DNA of 54,677 bases from positions 1-54,677 of the forward strand of contig CAVZPD010000002.1 in the NCBI GenBank assembly GCA_963777045.1. Direction: 5' to 3'. Shown piece by piece: positions 1-7,024 of the stretch (positions within the stretch are counted from its first letter, which is position 1; each line of letters starts with the position of its first letter). The DNA comes from JAPSGM01 sp963777045. Its GTDB lineage: Bacteria > Chloroflexota > Limnocylindria > QHBO01. Position numbers and translations under genes: made by a program. A model generated the notes under the pieces. That model searched no databases, was not told the DNA's origin, and saw nothing but the letters and a program-made list of their open reading frames with translations.

Positions 1-390
1 GCGCACGTAGCGCAACGGGACCCCGGTCAGGCGGTCGGCGTGGGCCAGGCGGCTGAGGCCATGGCGGCGCAGGACGCCGTAGACGGTCGATCGTGGATGG
101 CCGAGCAGTGGCCCCAGGCGGTGGGGTCCGACCCGCAGCCGGCGGCGATAGCGCAGGATGCGGCGCACCTGGCCATCGGGCAGGGCCCGCGGCCGGTGCT
201 GTGGTCGCGGCGAGCGATCCTCGAGTCCGCCGGCGCCTTCGGCCCGGTAGCGGCGCAGCCACTTGTAAGCGGTAGCCCGGCTGACGCCCAGCGTCTCGGC
301 CGCAATCGCCGGCGACCAGCCCTCGAGCACGATGCGCTCGACGAGCAGCCGTCGGCCAAAGGGCGTCAGCCTGGCGCTAGGATGAAGCAT
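1..390 (-). CDS. IS481-family transposase, N-terminal part (runs off window edge)
   Basis: The reading frame is open from the ATG at 390 to base 1 (130 codons) with no stop, so the C-terminal DDE catalytic domain lies outside the window. The translation begins MLHPSARLTPFGRRLLVERI, then AETLGVSRATAYKWLRRY (helix-turn-helix), then EDRSPRPQHRP and a second helix-turn-helix-like stretch, STVYGVLRRHGLSRL. This order is typical of IS481-family transposases, which bind the element ends through the N-terminal HTH and cut and join DNA through the later DDE domain. An AGGAGG ribosome-binding site lies 8 bases before the ATG, inside one arm of an inverted repeat (see 391-448). An IS-like end is visible about 90 bases upstream of the gene. 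Intactness beyond the window cannot be judged. Confidence 0.85.
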   Translation of the reverse strand, partial: MLHPSARLTPFGRRLLVERIVLEGWSPAIAAETLGVSRATAYKWLRRYRAEGAGGLEDRSPRPQHRPRALPDGQVRRILRYRRRLRVGPHRLGPLLGHPRSTVYGVLRRHGLSRLAHADRLTGVPLRYVR

Positions 391-448
391 GAGAGCCCTC
401 CTGTCGGTGTGGAGCTGTTGACACCCCATACCGAGCACGAGGGCTCTC
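391..448 (-). promoter_or_regulatory. Inverted repeat masking the transposase ribosome-binding site
   Basis: GAGAGCCCTC at 391-400 and GAGGGCTCTC at 439-448 form a perfect 10-bp stem around a 38-base loop. On the minus strand the 3' arm ends at the base before the transposase ATG and covers its Shine-Dalgarno. Read-through RNA from outside the element would fold this stem and block translation, a control known for several IS elements. That function here is inference. Confidence 0.5.
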
Positions 449-460
449 AATCTGTCAACG

Positions 461-478
461 ATCTAAGTGGGAACGACA
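461..478 (-). mobile_element. Terminal inverted repeat of the IS481-type element
   Basis: Read on the minus strand the segment starts TGTCGTTCCCACTTAGAT, which resembles IS481-family ends (TGT start, short imperfect IR). It lies about 90 bp upstream of the transposase start. The other end and any target duplication lie outside the window. Confidence 0.6.
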
Positions 479-560
479 CTTAGTCAGACATCGCGTCCGC
501 CTCCGCAATCCACCTCTCGCGTCGCACGATTCGAAGTGGCCACTGGTGTTGGCTTGGCTA

Positions 561-717
561 CAGGGTCGCCCACCAAACCGCCCCGCTACGGCCGATTGGC
601 CGTGACCGTATAACTGTCGTGATTTTGCTCGGTCCTCCACGCTCGCATCACAGCGCTCAGGGCCGAAACGCTTGACATGCAAGAGGTCACTGGTTCGAGT
701 CCAGTGTCGCCCACCAA
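561..717 (+). repeat. Direct repeat of a tRNA 3' end, CAG(G/T)GTCGCCCACCAA
   Basis: The 16-mer at 561-576 recurs at 702-717 with one mismatch, 141 bp apart. The second copy is the acceptor stem plus CCA of the tRNA-Val remnant. Duplicated tRNA 3' ends are the usual footprint of tyrosine-recombinase integration, so these may be att cores left by a decayed element. No integrase is visible in the window. Confidence 0.45.
671..716 (+). pseudogene. tRNA-Val(GAC) 3' half, attachment-site remnant
   Basis: The sequence runs from the anticodon loop TTGACAT (anticodon GAC, Val) through GCAAG, variable loop AGGTC, T-stem ACTGG, T-loop TTCGAGT, CCAGT, then acceptor strand GTCGCCC, discriminator A and encoded CCA. 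The matching 5' acceptor strand (about GGGCGAC) and the D-arm are absent upstream, and the 5' side of the anticodon stem (AACGC) pairs only partly with GCAAG. The break point at the anticodon loop is a standard crossover site for tRNA-targeting integrases, so this is most likely an att copy and not a functional tRNA. It explains spurious short ORFs here on both strands. Confidence 0.7.
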
Positions 718-820
718 TCCCCTCGGCGTGCACGAGAAGTCTGCGATTCCCAGCGCCCTTCGCCTCAGCGTTGATCGTTGCGAGGCGCGAGTCCGTCTCC
801 GTCACGACCCGCGGCGGAAA

Positions 821-851
821 GAACTGGCCGCCCGGAGCGGACGGCCAGTTC
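821..851 (-). terminator. Hairpin terminator downstream of the small lipoprotein
   Basis: GAACTGGCCG (821-830) and CGGCCAGTTC (842-851) form a 10-bp stem with an 11-base loop. On the minus strand the stem is followed by a short pyrimidine run (TTTCC). It lies 27 bp past the lipoprotein stop codon. Confidence 0.65.
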
Positions 852-878
852 GGTCTCCTGGAGGTCAGCTCGAGGAGG

Positions 879-1286
879 TCAGCTGGAGGACGGTTCCGCG
901 CTCTCGGACGCCTCCATGCTGGATGCGGGCTCCATGCTGCCGGAGGCATCGGCGCAGGCATTGAGGTGCGCCAGCTCCGGGTTGGCGCGGCAGCGGCCCT
1001 CCAGGAAGGCGAGTGCGTCCGCGTCGCTCAGGTCGGGGACGGCCAGGATGGCCTGCGCCACCCACTGGTCGACCGAGTCACAGGCCGACAGCGTCTCGTC
1101 GAGGGTCGCGCTGGCCTGGTCCAGGTTCTGAAGGTCGTTGAGCTGATCCTGCGACAGCGAGGCGAAAGCCTCCGAGCAGGTCGTCGCCGTTGCGTTGCTC
1201 TCGTCGGGCGAGGTCGTCACGTTGCCGGCGCCGGAGCAGGCGGCGAGCAGCAGGGCGGCAATCGCGACGGGAAGTAGGCGTTTCAT
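879..1286 (-). CDS. Small Ser/Asp/Ala-rich lipoprotein
   Basis: The start at 1286 is chosen because GAAGGGGGAAG precedes this ATG and because it gives a clean lipoprotein signal: MKRLLPVAIAALLLAACSG, with lipobox LAAC at residues 15-18. The 135-residue product would be lipidated at the cysteine and held on the outer face of the membrane. The mature part has a Thr/Ser/Asn linker, then an acidic helical region with cysteines (TCSEAF, SACDSVDQW, EGRCRAN, LNACAD) that could form disulfides, and ends in a low-complexity Ser/Glu/Ala tail. No enzymatic motif is recognised and the function is unknown. A strong hairpin terminator follows the stop, so the gene appears to be a single transcription unit. 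Confidence 0.75.
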   Translation of the reverse strand: MKRLLPVAIAALLLAACSGAGNVTTSPDESNATATTCSEAFASLSQDQLNDLQNLDQASATLDETLSACDSVDQWVAQAILAVPDLSDADALAFLEGRCRANPELAHLNACADASGSMEPASSMEASESAEPSSS

Positions 1287-1380
1287 CGTCTTCCCCCTTC
1301 TGGCTGGGTGTATGCCCACGCAGTCGCAAATCGCGTGCCGGTAAGGTGAGCGGCCCGTGGCGGCGATTCGGCGCCGAGGT

Positions 1381-1476
1381 TCAGACGAAGAGGAAAAGGA
1401 GGCCGGCGAAGATGAACGGCGTGCAGGCAGCCACGATGAACGCCTTCTCCAGTTTCGTGATCTCACGTGGTTCCAT
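1381..1476 (-). CDS. Possible 31-residue single-span membrane peptide
   Basis: The peptide starts MEPREITKLEKAFIVAACTP and continues with a hydrophobic stretch ending at the stop. It has a charged amphipathic N-terminus and one transmembrane segment. GGAG lies about 10 bases before the ATG. The layout (short charged head, one span, short gene between two real genes) is typical of small membrane proteins, but there is no recognised family and the length gives little statistical support. Confidence 0.4.
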   Translation of the reverse strand: MEPREITKLEKAFIVAACTPFIFAGLLFLFV

Positions 1477-1547
1477 GAAGCTGGCTCCATTGCACGCCAC
1501 GCGCCAAGCCGCCGACCATCGGTGCGCGACTGCACCGCTTGTTCGAC

Positions 1548-1862
1548 TCAGAGCCGGAGGACCCCCCGCAGGTCCGCCAGGAAGACGGTCGCCCCGCTGT
1601 TGCGGACGAAGCTCTTCTGGTCGCCGCCGGATACCTCCGCCGGCACTTCCACATCGCGCGCGGAGCACTCTCGACCGATGATGTCGAGCACCGCCTGCTC
1701 CGTCGGCTCATCCTCGACGGCGATCAGCAGGGTGGTGTTCTCGGCGTGGAAGTAGCCGCCGAACGATGGGATCTCCGTGAGCCGATGCCCCTCGCTCCGT
1801 AGCACCTCGACGAGGTGCTCGGCGTCCAGGTTGTTCACGATAGCGATGATCAGTCTGGCCAT
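1548..1862 (-). CDS. Cyclic-di-AMP receptor, DarA/YaaQ (PII-like) family
   Basis: The 104-residue product matches the PF06153/DUF970 family. It begins MARLIIAIVNNLDAEHLVEV, followed by GHRLTEIPSFGGYF, ENTTLLIAVEDE and AVLDIIGREC. In characterised relatives (Bacillus DarA, Listeria/Staphylococcus PstA) this fold is a PII-like trimer that binds cyclic-di-AMP between subunits. The NTT(L/F)LI..ED segment and the FGG loop match the family, and the length is normal (about 105-110 aa). The start at 1862 is chosen over an upstream in-frame ATG because the conserved N-terminus begins here and AGGAG precedes it. The product is cytosolic and probably couples c-di-AMP level to an unknown partner. No diadenylate cyclase gene is in the window. 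Confidence 0.85.
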   Translation of the reverse strand: MARLIIAIVNNLDAEHLVEVLRSEGHRLTEIPSFGGYFHAENTTLLIAVEDEPTEQAVLDIIGRECSARDVEVPAEVSGGDQKSFVRNSGATVFLADLRGVLRL

Positions 1863-1978
1863 CGGGCTGCTCCTGTCGTGTGGGGCGGGCGCAACGCGGC
1901 CCGACAACTCTCGTCAACGTCAAGGCTAGCGCGTTGGCGCAGCCCCGGAACGCCGGACTGCGTCGACGGCCATGGAGC

Positions 1979-2182
1979 TCAGCGCAGGGGAGAGGCGGGA
2001 GGACCGTCGGCCACGAAGACCCGCACCAGGCCTGCGAGCCCGGAGGCCTGCGCCTCGGCTGCCATCGCCGCATCCGCCCGGGCCGCCGCTCGGCGCCGGA
2101 CGAGCTCGCTGTACTCGATCGTTGCCGCGATCAGCGCCACGATGGTCAGGAGCTGCGCCGTCACGTTCGGGTCAGGCTGCAT
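1979..2182 (-). CDS. Hypothetical small membrane protein
   Basis: The 67-residue frame starts MQPDPNVTAQLLTIVALIAA, giving one transmembrane segment, followed by an Arg/Ala-rich amphipathic helix (VRRRAAARADAAMAAEAQ) and a short valine-rich end. A seven-residue longer start at 2203 is possible. No ribosome-binding site stands out and no family is recognised. The single hydrophobic segment followed by a basic helix is the only support. Confidence 0.35.
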   Translation of the reverse strand: MQPDPNVTAQLLTIVALIAATIEYSELVRRRAAARADAAMAAEAQASGLAGLVRVFVADGPPASPLR

Positions 2183-2254
2183 GCAGGCATGCTGCCACCA
2201 CACACGTGGACGGCAACTGTACGAACGTCCCGAACGACACCCGGACGGCGATGC

Positions 2255-2359
2255 TCAGTCTGGTCGGCGTTGGGTCAGGCGCATGCCGAGGAACACCGCC
2301 AGCACCGAGCCGCCTATCGCGGCCATCCACGCCAGGTCCTGGAGAACGAGGAGGCTCAT
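2255..2359 (-). CDS. Possible 34-residue membrane peptide
   Basis: MSLLVLQDLAWMAAIGGSVL is followed by a hydrophobic run and a basic tail (RLTQRRPD). It shows single-pass topology with positive residues at the C-terminus. No recognised family and only a weak ribosome-binding site. It is included because it sits alone in the gap between the preceding minus-strand ORF and the ABC importer. Confidence 0.3.
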   Translation of the reverse strand: MSLLVLQDLAWMAAIGGSVLAVFLGMRLTQRRPD

Positions 2360-2573
2360 GCGGGAAGGGTCCCGGGCAGGCAGCAGCGACCATAGGGCCA
2401 GATGTCACTTCGTTCAGCGTGCCTCCTGGGCCTCCCCGATAGCCCGGAGGTCAATAACCGCGGAGTTTCGCGTCTGGCAGCCGGCGCGATCGCGTCGTGA
2501 GCCGCATCATGGCTGCGTGGAAGCCAGCCAACCGGCCGCGTCGACTTCCGCGTCGCCAGGAGGATCTCACCGG

Positions 2574-3581
2574 ATGCACCGATGCATGGGTCGCGCGTTC
2601 GTGGTGCTCGCGCTGCTCGTCTCCGCCTGCACCTCGACTGGCACTGATCGGGGTTCGCCCGCCGGCACGGAGGGCAGCCATGCGCCAGCCGGCGTGATCC
2701 GCCTCTACACCTCGGTGACGCAAGACACGGTCGATGCGGTGCTCGCGGCGTTCTCCGACGCCTTTCCGTCGGTGACCGTGGAAACCTTCCGGGCGCCGAC
2801 GGGGGAGCTGGACGCCCGCATCGCCAGCGAACGCCGCAGCGGTGAGATCCTGGGCGATGTGCTGTGGGGCACCGATCCGCTCTCGATGGAGGCGTACGCG
2901 GCGGACGATCTCTTCCAGCGCTGGACGCCCGATGAGGCGGATGCCGTGGCCGCGGAATACCGCACCGACACCTCGTGGGGGACGCGCATCCTGAACATGG
3001 TGATCGTGACGGGAGCCGATGCGCAGCCGCAACCCACCGACTGGTCCGACCTGGCGGACCCGGTCTACGCTGGGAGCGTCGTGATCCCTGATCCGGGATT
3101 CGCCGGGTCCGCCTTCGGTGCCCTCGGCTACTTCGCCACTTCACCCGACTATGGAATGGACTACTACCGCGATCTCAAGGCGAACGGGGCCATCCAGGTC
3201 CAGGCCATCCCCGAGGTCCTGACCGATGTGGCCGAAGGCGCGTACGCGGCCGGCATGACCCTGGACAAGGTCGCGCGCGACGCGATCGCTCAGGGATCGC
3301 CTGTGAACCTGGTGTGGCCGGAATCGGGAGCCATCGCCATCTACAGCCCAATTGCCGTGTTCGCCGGCAGTACCAACCCCGATGCCGCGAGGGCTTTCGC
3401 GAACTTCGTCCTCGGAACGGCGGCCCAGGAGGCAATCGCGTCGACCGGCTGGCAACCCATCCGCAGCGACGTCAGCGGCGGGCCTCCCGTGGAGGGAGCC
3501 CAGGTTGCCCCGGACTGGTCGGCCGTCTTCGAGCAGCAGGAGCAGCTGTTGGAGCAGTACCGCACTATCTTCGGAGGCTGA
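2574..3581 (+). CDS. ABC importer substrate-binding lipoprotein (Fe3+/thiamine/phosphonate-type)
   Basis: This is the binding component of the three-gene importer at 2574-6268. The start is fixed by AGGAGG ten bases upstream. The signal peptide ends in the lipobox VSAC at about residue 19, followed by a Thr/Ser/Gly linker. The mature part follows the type-2 periplasmic-binding fold of the AfuA/FbpA/ThiB group: VIRLYTSVTQDTVDAVLAAF near the N-terminus, then LWGTDPLSMEAY, an NMVIVTG strand, DLADPVYAGSVVIPDPGFAG, and a C-terminal PDAARAFANFVLG helix. The 335-residue length fits. Whether it takes iron, thiamine or 2-aminoethylphosphonate cannot be told from sequence. The tyrosine pair used by FbpA to hold iron is not evident, so iron is not assured. 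The permease starts seven bases after the stop. Confidence 0.85.
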   Translation: MHRCMGRAFVVLALLVSACTSTGTDRGSPAGTEGSHAPAGVIRLYTSVTQDTVDAVLAAFSDAFPSVTVETFRAPTGELDARIASERRSGEILGDVLWGTDPLSMEAYAADDLFQRWTPDEADAVAAEYRTDTSWGTRILNMVIVTGADAQPQPTDWSDLADPVYAGSVVIPDPGFAGSAFGALGYFATSPDYGMDYYRDLKANGAIQVQAIPEVLTDVAEGAYAAGMTLDKVARDAIAQGSPVNLVWPESGAIAIYSPIAVFAGSTNPDAARAFANFVLGTAAQEAIASTGWQPIRSDVSGGPPVEGAQVAPDWSAVFEQQEQLLEQYRTIFGG

Positions 3582-3587
3582 TGCATC

Positions 3588-5207
3588 GTGCCTGGGCCCC
3601 GAACCCTGTCACGTGTCGGCGGTTGGCTGGCCCTGTCGATTGCGCTTGCGGCGCTGGTCGCCTGGCCCCTCCTGCGCCTGGCCCTGGAGGGCCTCTCGGC
3701 GGGGCCATCCGAGCTGGTGGCCGCCGTCGGTTCCGTCGGAGTGGGCGCTGTGGCGAACAGCGCCTGGACGTCGGTGCTCGCCACGATCGTGGCTGTCGCC
3801 ATCGGCCTTGGCCTCGCGCTGATCACCGAGCGCGGTGTGGGCGCGGCTCGCGGCTGGTTGCGCGTGGCCATCCTGGTTCCGTTGCTCGTCCCCGACTTCG
3901 TGACCGCCATCAGCTGGGGCAGGGCCTACGGCCCGGCGGGGCTGACATCGCGATTGCTCGGTTGGGACATGCCCGGCCTGTACGGACCGTTCGGGATCGT
4001 GCTGGTGCTTGCGGTCGGCGCCGTTCCGCTGGCGTACCTCGTCACCGTGGCCGGGATGCGGGTGCGCGCCGAGCCCGACCTCGAGCGGGCCGCGCGGGTG
4101 AGCGGTGCCGGTCGCATGGCGGCCTTCACGACCGTCACGCTTCCGCTCCTGCGTCCGGTCCTGGTCGCGGCTGCGGGCCTGGTCTTCGTCAGCAGCATGA
4201 ACGCGTTCGGCACGCCGGCCGTGCTCGGCCGTCCCGCCGGCTTCGGGACCATGACCACGCGCATCTACCAGGATCTCGCCTTCGCCGCGAGCGACAGCGC
4301 CTTCCTGCGGGTGATCGGCCTGGCGCTGCTGCTGGTGGCAGTCGCTCTCGCCGTCGTGGCCGCCGTGGATCGCGTCTCGCCGGCCATCGAGCGCAGTGGG
4401 GCCAATCCCGGGTCGCCTCCAGCATCGGTCCGCGTGCCACCCGTGGCCATGGCCGCCGCCTGGACGTTCGTCCTCGTCACCGTGCTGGTGCCCCTCGTGG
4501 CGTTAGTGCTGACCGCCCTCACCCGCGCTGTCGGGCTGCCGCCGCTGCCGGAGAACCTGACGCTGGCCAACTTCGGCCGTGCGCTCGACTCCCAGGCGCT
4601 CGGCGGCCTGCGCAACAGCCTGCTGCTGGCCACGGCTGCAGCCACCGTGGCCCTCCTGCTCGCCTTCCTCGGGACCATGCTGTTGCGAGGTGGACGACGG
4701 CGGCGAATCGGAACCGCGGTCACGCTCACCTTCGCATTGCCCGGATCGGTCCTGGCGGTCGCGGTCCTGCTGGCTTACGGAGCGAGTCTTCGGGACACCC
4801 TCGCCATCATCCTGGTCGCCTACCTGGCCAAGCTGTGGGCGCTCGGCCAGCGGCCGCTCTCCGCGGCGGCGGAGCGCGTCCCGGACGATCTCCTGCGCGC
4901 GGCACGGGCGAGCGGCGCTGGCGCCGCAATGACTGCCTGGACGATCGCGGTACCGCTGCTCGCGCCCGTGCTTGCTGCGGGTTGGCTGCTCGTCTGGGTC
5001 TTTGCCCTCCATGAGGTGACGATCTCCGCGTTGCTCTACGGGCCGGGAACGGCCACGCTTGCGGTCGTGATCCTCAACCTGCAGCAGCTCGGCGATCCGG
5101 TGGTCACCAGCGCCCTCGCCGTCATCCTCACCGGTCTCGTGGCCACGGCCGCCGCTGCGCTGCTCCTGCTGCGACGAAGCGGCTGGTCCTGGATCCGGCT
5201 GGCGTGA
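3588..5207 (+). CDS. ABC importer permease, two fused transmembrane domains
   Basis: The 539-residue GTG-start protein has about twelve membrane spans and two copies of the EAA loop that docks on the ATPase: ERAARVSGAGRMAAFTTVTL near residue 165 and DLLRAARASGAGAAMTAWTI near 435. Such fused permeases occur in the FbpB/ThiP/PhnV group and form the complete channel alone. GGAGG precedes the start by about ten bases. The stop overlaps the ATPase start by one base, showing translational coupling. Substrate follows the binding protein and is unassigned. Confidence 0.85.
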   Translation: MPGPRTLSRVGGWLALSIALAALVAWPLLRLALEGLSAGPSELVAAVGSVGVGAVANSAWTSVLATIVAVAIGLGLALITERGVGAARGWLRVAILVPLLVPDFVTAISWGRAYGPAGLTSRLLGWDMPGLYGPFGIVLVLAVGAVPLAYLVTVAGMRVRAEPDLERAARVSGAGRMAAFTTVTLPLLRPVLVAAAGLVFVSSMNAFGTPAVLGRPAGFGTMTTRIYQDLAFAASDSAFLRVIGLALLLVAVALAVVAAVDRVSPAIERSGANPGSPPASVRVPPVAMAAAWTFVLVTVLVPLVALVLTALTRAVGLPPLPENLTLANFGRALDSQALGGLRNSLLLATAAATVALLLAFLGTMLLRGGRRRRIGTAVTLTFALPGSVLAVAVLLAYGASLRDTLAIILVAYLAKLWALGQRPLSAAAERVPDDLLRAARASGAGAAMTAWTIAVPLLAPVLAAGWLLVWVFALHEVTISALLYGPGTATLAVVILNLQQLGDPVVTSALAVILTGLVATAAAALLLLRRSGWSWIRLA

Positions 5208-6268
5208 TGCATTCGGCCCTCTCCGCGGAGGCGCTGCGCGTCGCGTACGGCAGCCAGGTGGTCCTCGACGGGATCGAGCTGGAGGTGCGCGCCGGCGAGA
5301 CCGTGTCGCTGCTCGGCCCCTCGGGCTCCGGCAAGACGACACTGCTCTACGCCATCGCCGGCTTCGTCGAGCCCGATGCCGGCATCATCCGACTCAACGG
5401 CCGCTCCGTTGCGGGGGAAGGCCAGTCGGTGCCGCCGGAGGAGCGCGACATCGCCGTCGTCTTCCAGAACTACGCCCTCTGGCCACACCTGACGGCCCTG
5501 CAAACCGTTGCGTACCCCCTGCGCAGGCGGCGGATGCCTTCAGCCGAGGCCGATGCGCGAGCCACCGAGCTACTGGAGCTGATGGGCGTCGGCGACCTGG
5601 GCGATCGGCGTCCGACCCTCCTGTCGGGCGGGGAGCAGCAGCGGGTCGGCGTCGCACGTGCGCTGGCCCGACAGGCGAGCCTCATCCTGCTCGACGAACC
5701 GACCGCCCACCTCGATACGCCGCTCCGGGTACGCCTCCTGGCGGAGCTGAGTGAGCAGCGCCGAACATCCGGCGCGGCCGCGCTCTACGCCACCCACGAC
5801 GTGGGCGAGGCGCTCGCCGTTGCTGACCGCGTCGCGGTGCTCCGCAACGGTCGCCTCGTCCAGCTTGCGCCGCCAACCCAGATCTACGAGGAGCCGGTCG
5901 ATCCCTGGGTGGCGGGCCTGACGGGTCCTGCCTCCATCCTCGCCGCGAGCATCCTCGGGAGCAACGGCGGACAGGCGCAGCTCCGATTGGGGGAGGCGAT
6001 CGCCAGCGTCTCGCTGGCCGCCTCGCGCAGCCTCGTTCAGGGGATGGCTCTCGACCTGCTCGTGCGGCCCGACTGGGCCTCCCTCGGAGGAGAGCTCACG
6101 GGCGTCGTCACTGCCGCGTTCTACCGCGGCCCGCACACCGACTACCGGCTCGCCACGGGCGCGGGTGAGGTGGAGCTTCGTGAACCGGGCCCGCCTCGCC
6201 TGGCGCCGGGTGATGAGACGGGCTGGAGCCTTCGACGGGGATGGGCGCTGCCAGCCGCCAACACCTGA
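5207..6268 (+). CDS. ABC importer ATPase with TOBE-like C-terminus
   Basis: Walker A GPSGSGKTT (about residue 37), Q-loop VVFQNYALWPH, signature LLSGGEQQRV, Walker B LILLDEPTAH and H-loop YATHD are all intact, so the 353-residue protein should hydrolyse ATP to drive import. A roughly 100-residue C-terminal part (from about 245) resembles the TOBE regulatory domain of the PotA/FbpC/ThiQ group. The ATG at 5207 shares one base with the permease stop; a GTG one codon earlier is also possible. The three genes are one operon. Confidence 0.88.
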   Translation: MHSALSAEALRVAYGSQVVLDGIELEVRAGETVSLLGPSGSGKTTLLYAIAGFVEPDAGIIRLNGRSVAGEGQSVPPEERDIAVVFQNYALWPHLTALQTVAYPLRRRRMPSAEADARATELLELMGVGDLGDRRPTLLSGGEQQRVGVARALARQASLILLDEPTAHLDTPLRVRLLAELSEQRRTSGAAALYATHDVGEALAVADRVAVLRNGRLVQLAPPTQIYEEPVDPWVAGLTGPASILAASILGSNGGQAQLRLGEAIASVSLAASRSLVQGMALDLLVRPDWASLGGELTGVVTAAFYRGPHTDYRLATGAGEVELREPGPPRLAPGDETGWSLRRGWALPAANT

Positions 6269-6274
6269 TTGGGC

Positions 6275-6288
6275 GAGCGCTCGCCGCG
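6275..6288. terminator. Palindrome between convergent genes
   Basis: GGCGAGCGCTCGCC is a perfect 14-bp palindrome in the 21-bp gap between the ATPase stop and the stop of the convergent membrane gene. It could act as a small bidirectional terminator or fold-back. No T-run. Confidence 0.35.
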
Positions 6289-6289
6289 G

Positions 6290-6598
6290 CTACGCGATCA
6301 GCAGCAGCGAGACGACGTTGGCGGCGCAGCCGAGGAGCCCCATGCTGGTGGCGGCGGCACCGAGCCACACGAAGAGGCGCGGGAAGCGGGTGACGGTGGC
6401 CGCGGCGACGACGAGGACCAGGATCAGGGCCGTGGCCTTGAGGGCCAGCACCCCGGCCAGTCCGGCAGCGTGGTAGGCCATGACCGCCACGCCGTTCGAC
6501 TCCAGGCCAATGCCATGGATCGACTCGCCGACGGTGAACGTCGCCGCGTCGGCGAGCTGCGCCAAGACCAGGATGAGGAGGATGACCCGCGGTCCCAT
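6290..6598 (-). CDS. Hypothetical membrane protein, three to four spans
   Basis: The 102-residue protein starts MGPRVILLILVLAQLADAAT and is almost wholly hydrophobic, with spans near residues 3-20, 40-65 (AYHAAGLAGVLALKATALIL) and 72-100. The ATG at 6598 gives the natural N-terminal span. Longer frames upstream in the same register run into the ribokinase/aminotransferase coding region of the other frame and are not credible. No conserved motif is recognised; an integral membrane protein of unknown function. Confidence 0.6.
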   Translation of the reverse strand: MGPRVILLILVLAQLADAATFTVGESIHGIGLESNGVAVMAYHAAGLAGVLALKATALILVLVVAAATVTRFPRLFVWLGAAATSMGLLGCAANVVSLLLIA

Positions 6599-6835
6599 GC
6601 CCCTCGAGATTGCAGGACTTCGGCCAGATCTCAGGTGATCCCCGCGGCACGCCGGCTGCTGCCCCTCGGCCGTCCTGCGCGCACGGACGCACGAGGACAG
6701 GGAACGGACCTTCAACCAGCTGGTTGCCGACCTCCGTTCGGCGCGCGCTCGGATCGCCTCAGGCATGGCACGCTGACTGCAGCCACCTCGCCGCCGTGAG
6801 CCGAGCTGCAACGGAGGAGACAGGGGGACTGAGAC

Positions 6836-7024
6836 GTGGTCGAGGCCGAGGGCAAACGGCGAATCACCATCACACCCGAGCGGGAGGCCGAAGAGGCTGA
6901 CCGCCGCTGGTTCACTCCAGAGGAGGAAGCCGGGGTCTTCGAGGTGGACCCGTGGACGAGCGTGCTGGACGACTGGGCCGAGGAGATCGAGCACCCCTTC
7001 CAGTACCCGAGCGGTTTGCCCTAG
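6836..7024 (+). CDS. Small acidic hypothetical protein
   Basis: The 62-residue GTG-start protein has a plausible ribosome-binding site (GGAGGA about 20 bases upstream, GGGGGA nearer). The sequence is acidic and Trp-rich: ITITPEREAEEADRRWF, EVDPWTSVLDDWAEEIEHP. It is soluble and without cysteine. The stop overlaps the ribokinase stop by four bases in convergent orientation. No family recognised. Confidence 0.45.
   Translation: MVEAEGKRRITITPEREAEEADRRWFTPEEEAGVFEVDPWTSVLDDWAEEIEHPFQYPSGLP

Larger units (their letters stand above)
479..820. other. Non-coding remnant region between IS end and lipoprotein terminator
   Basis: No convincing gene was found. Open frames on both strands are low-complexity or tRNA-derived. 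Apart from the duplicated tRNA 3' end nothing conserved is recognised. The region is best read as the scar of past integration next to the IS element. Confidence 0.5.

Noticed and set aside
672..1277. Open frames over the tRNA fragment, for example MQEVTGSSPVSPTNP and, on the other strand, HWTRTSDLLHVKR
   Set aside because: These peptides are familiar artefacts of translating tRNA 3' ends.
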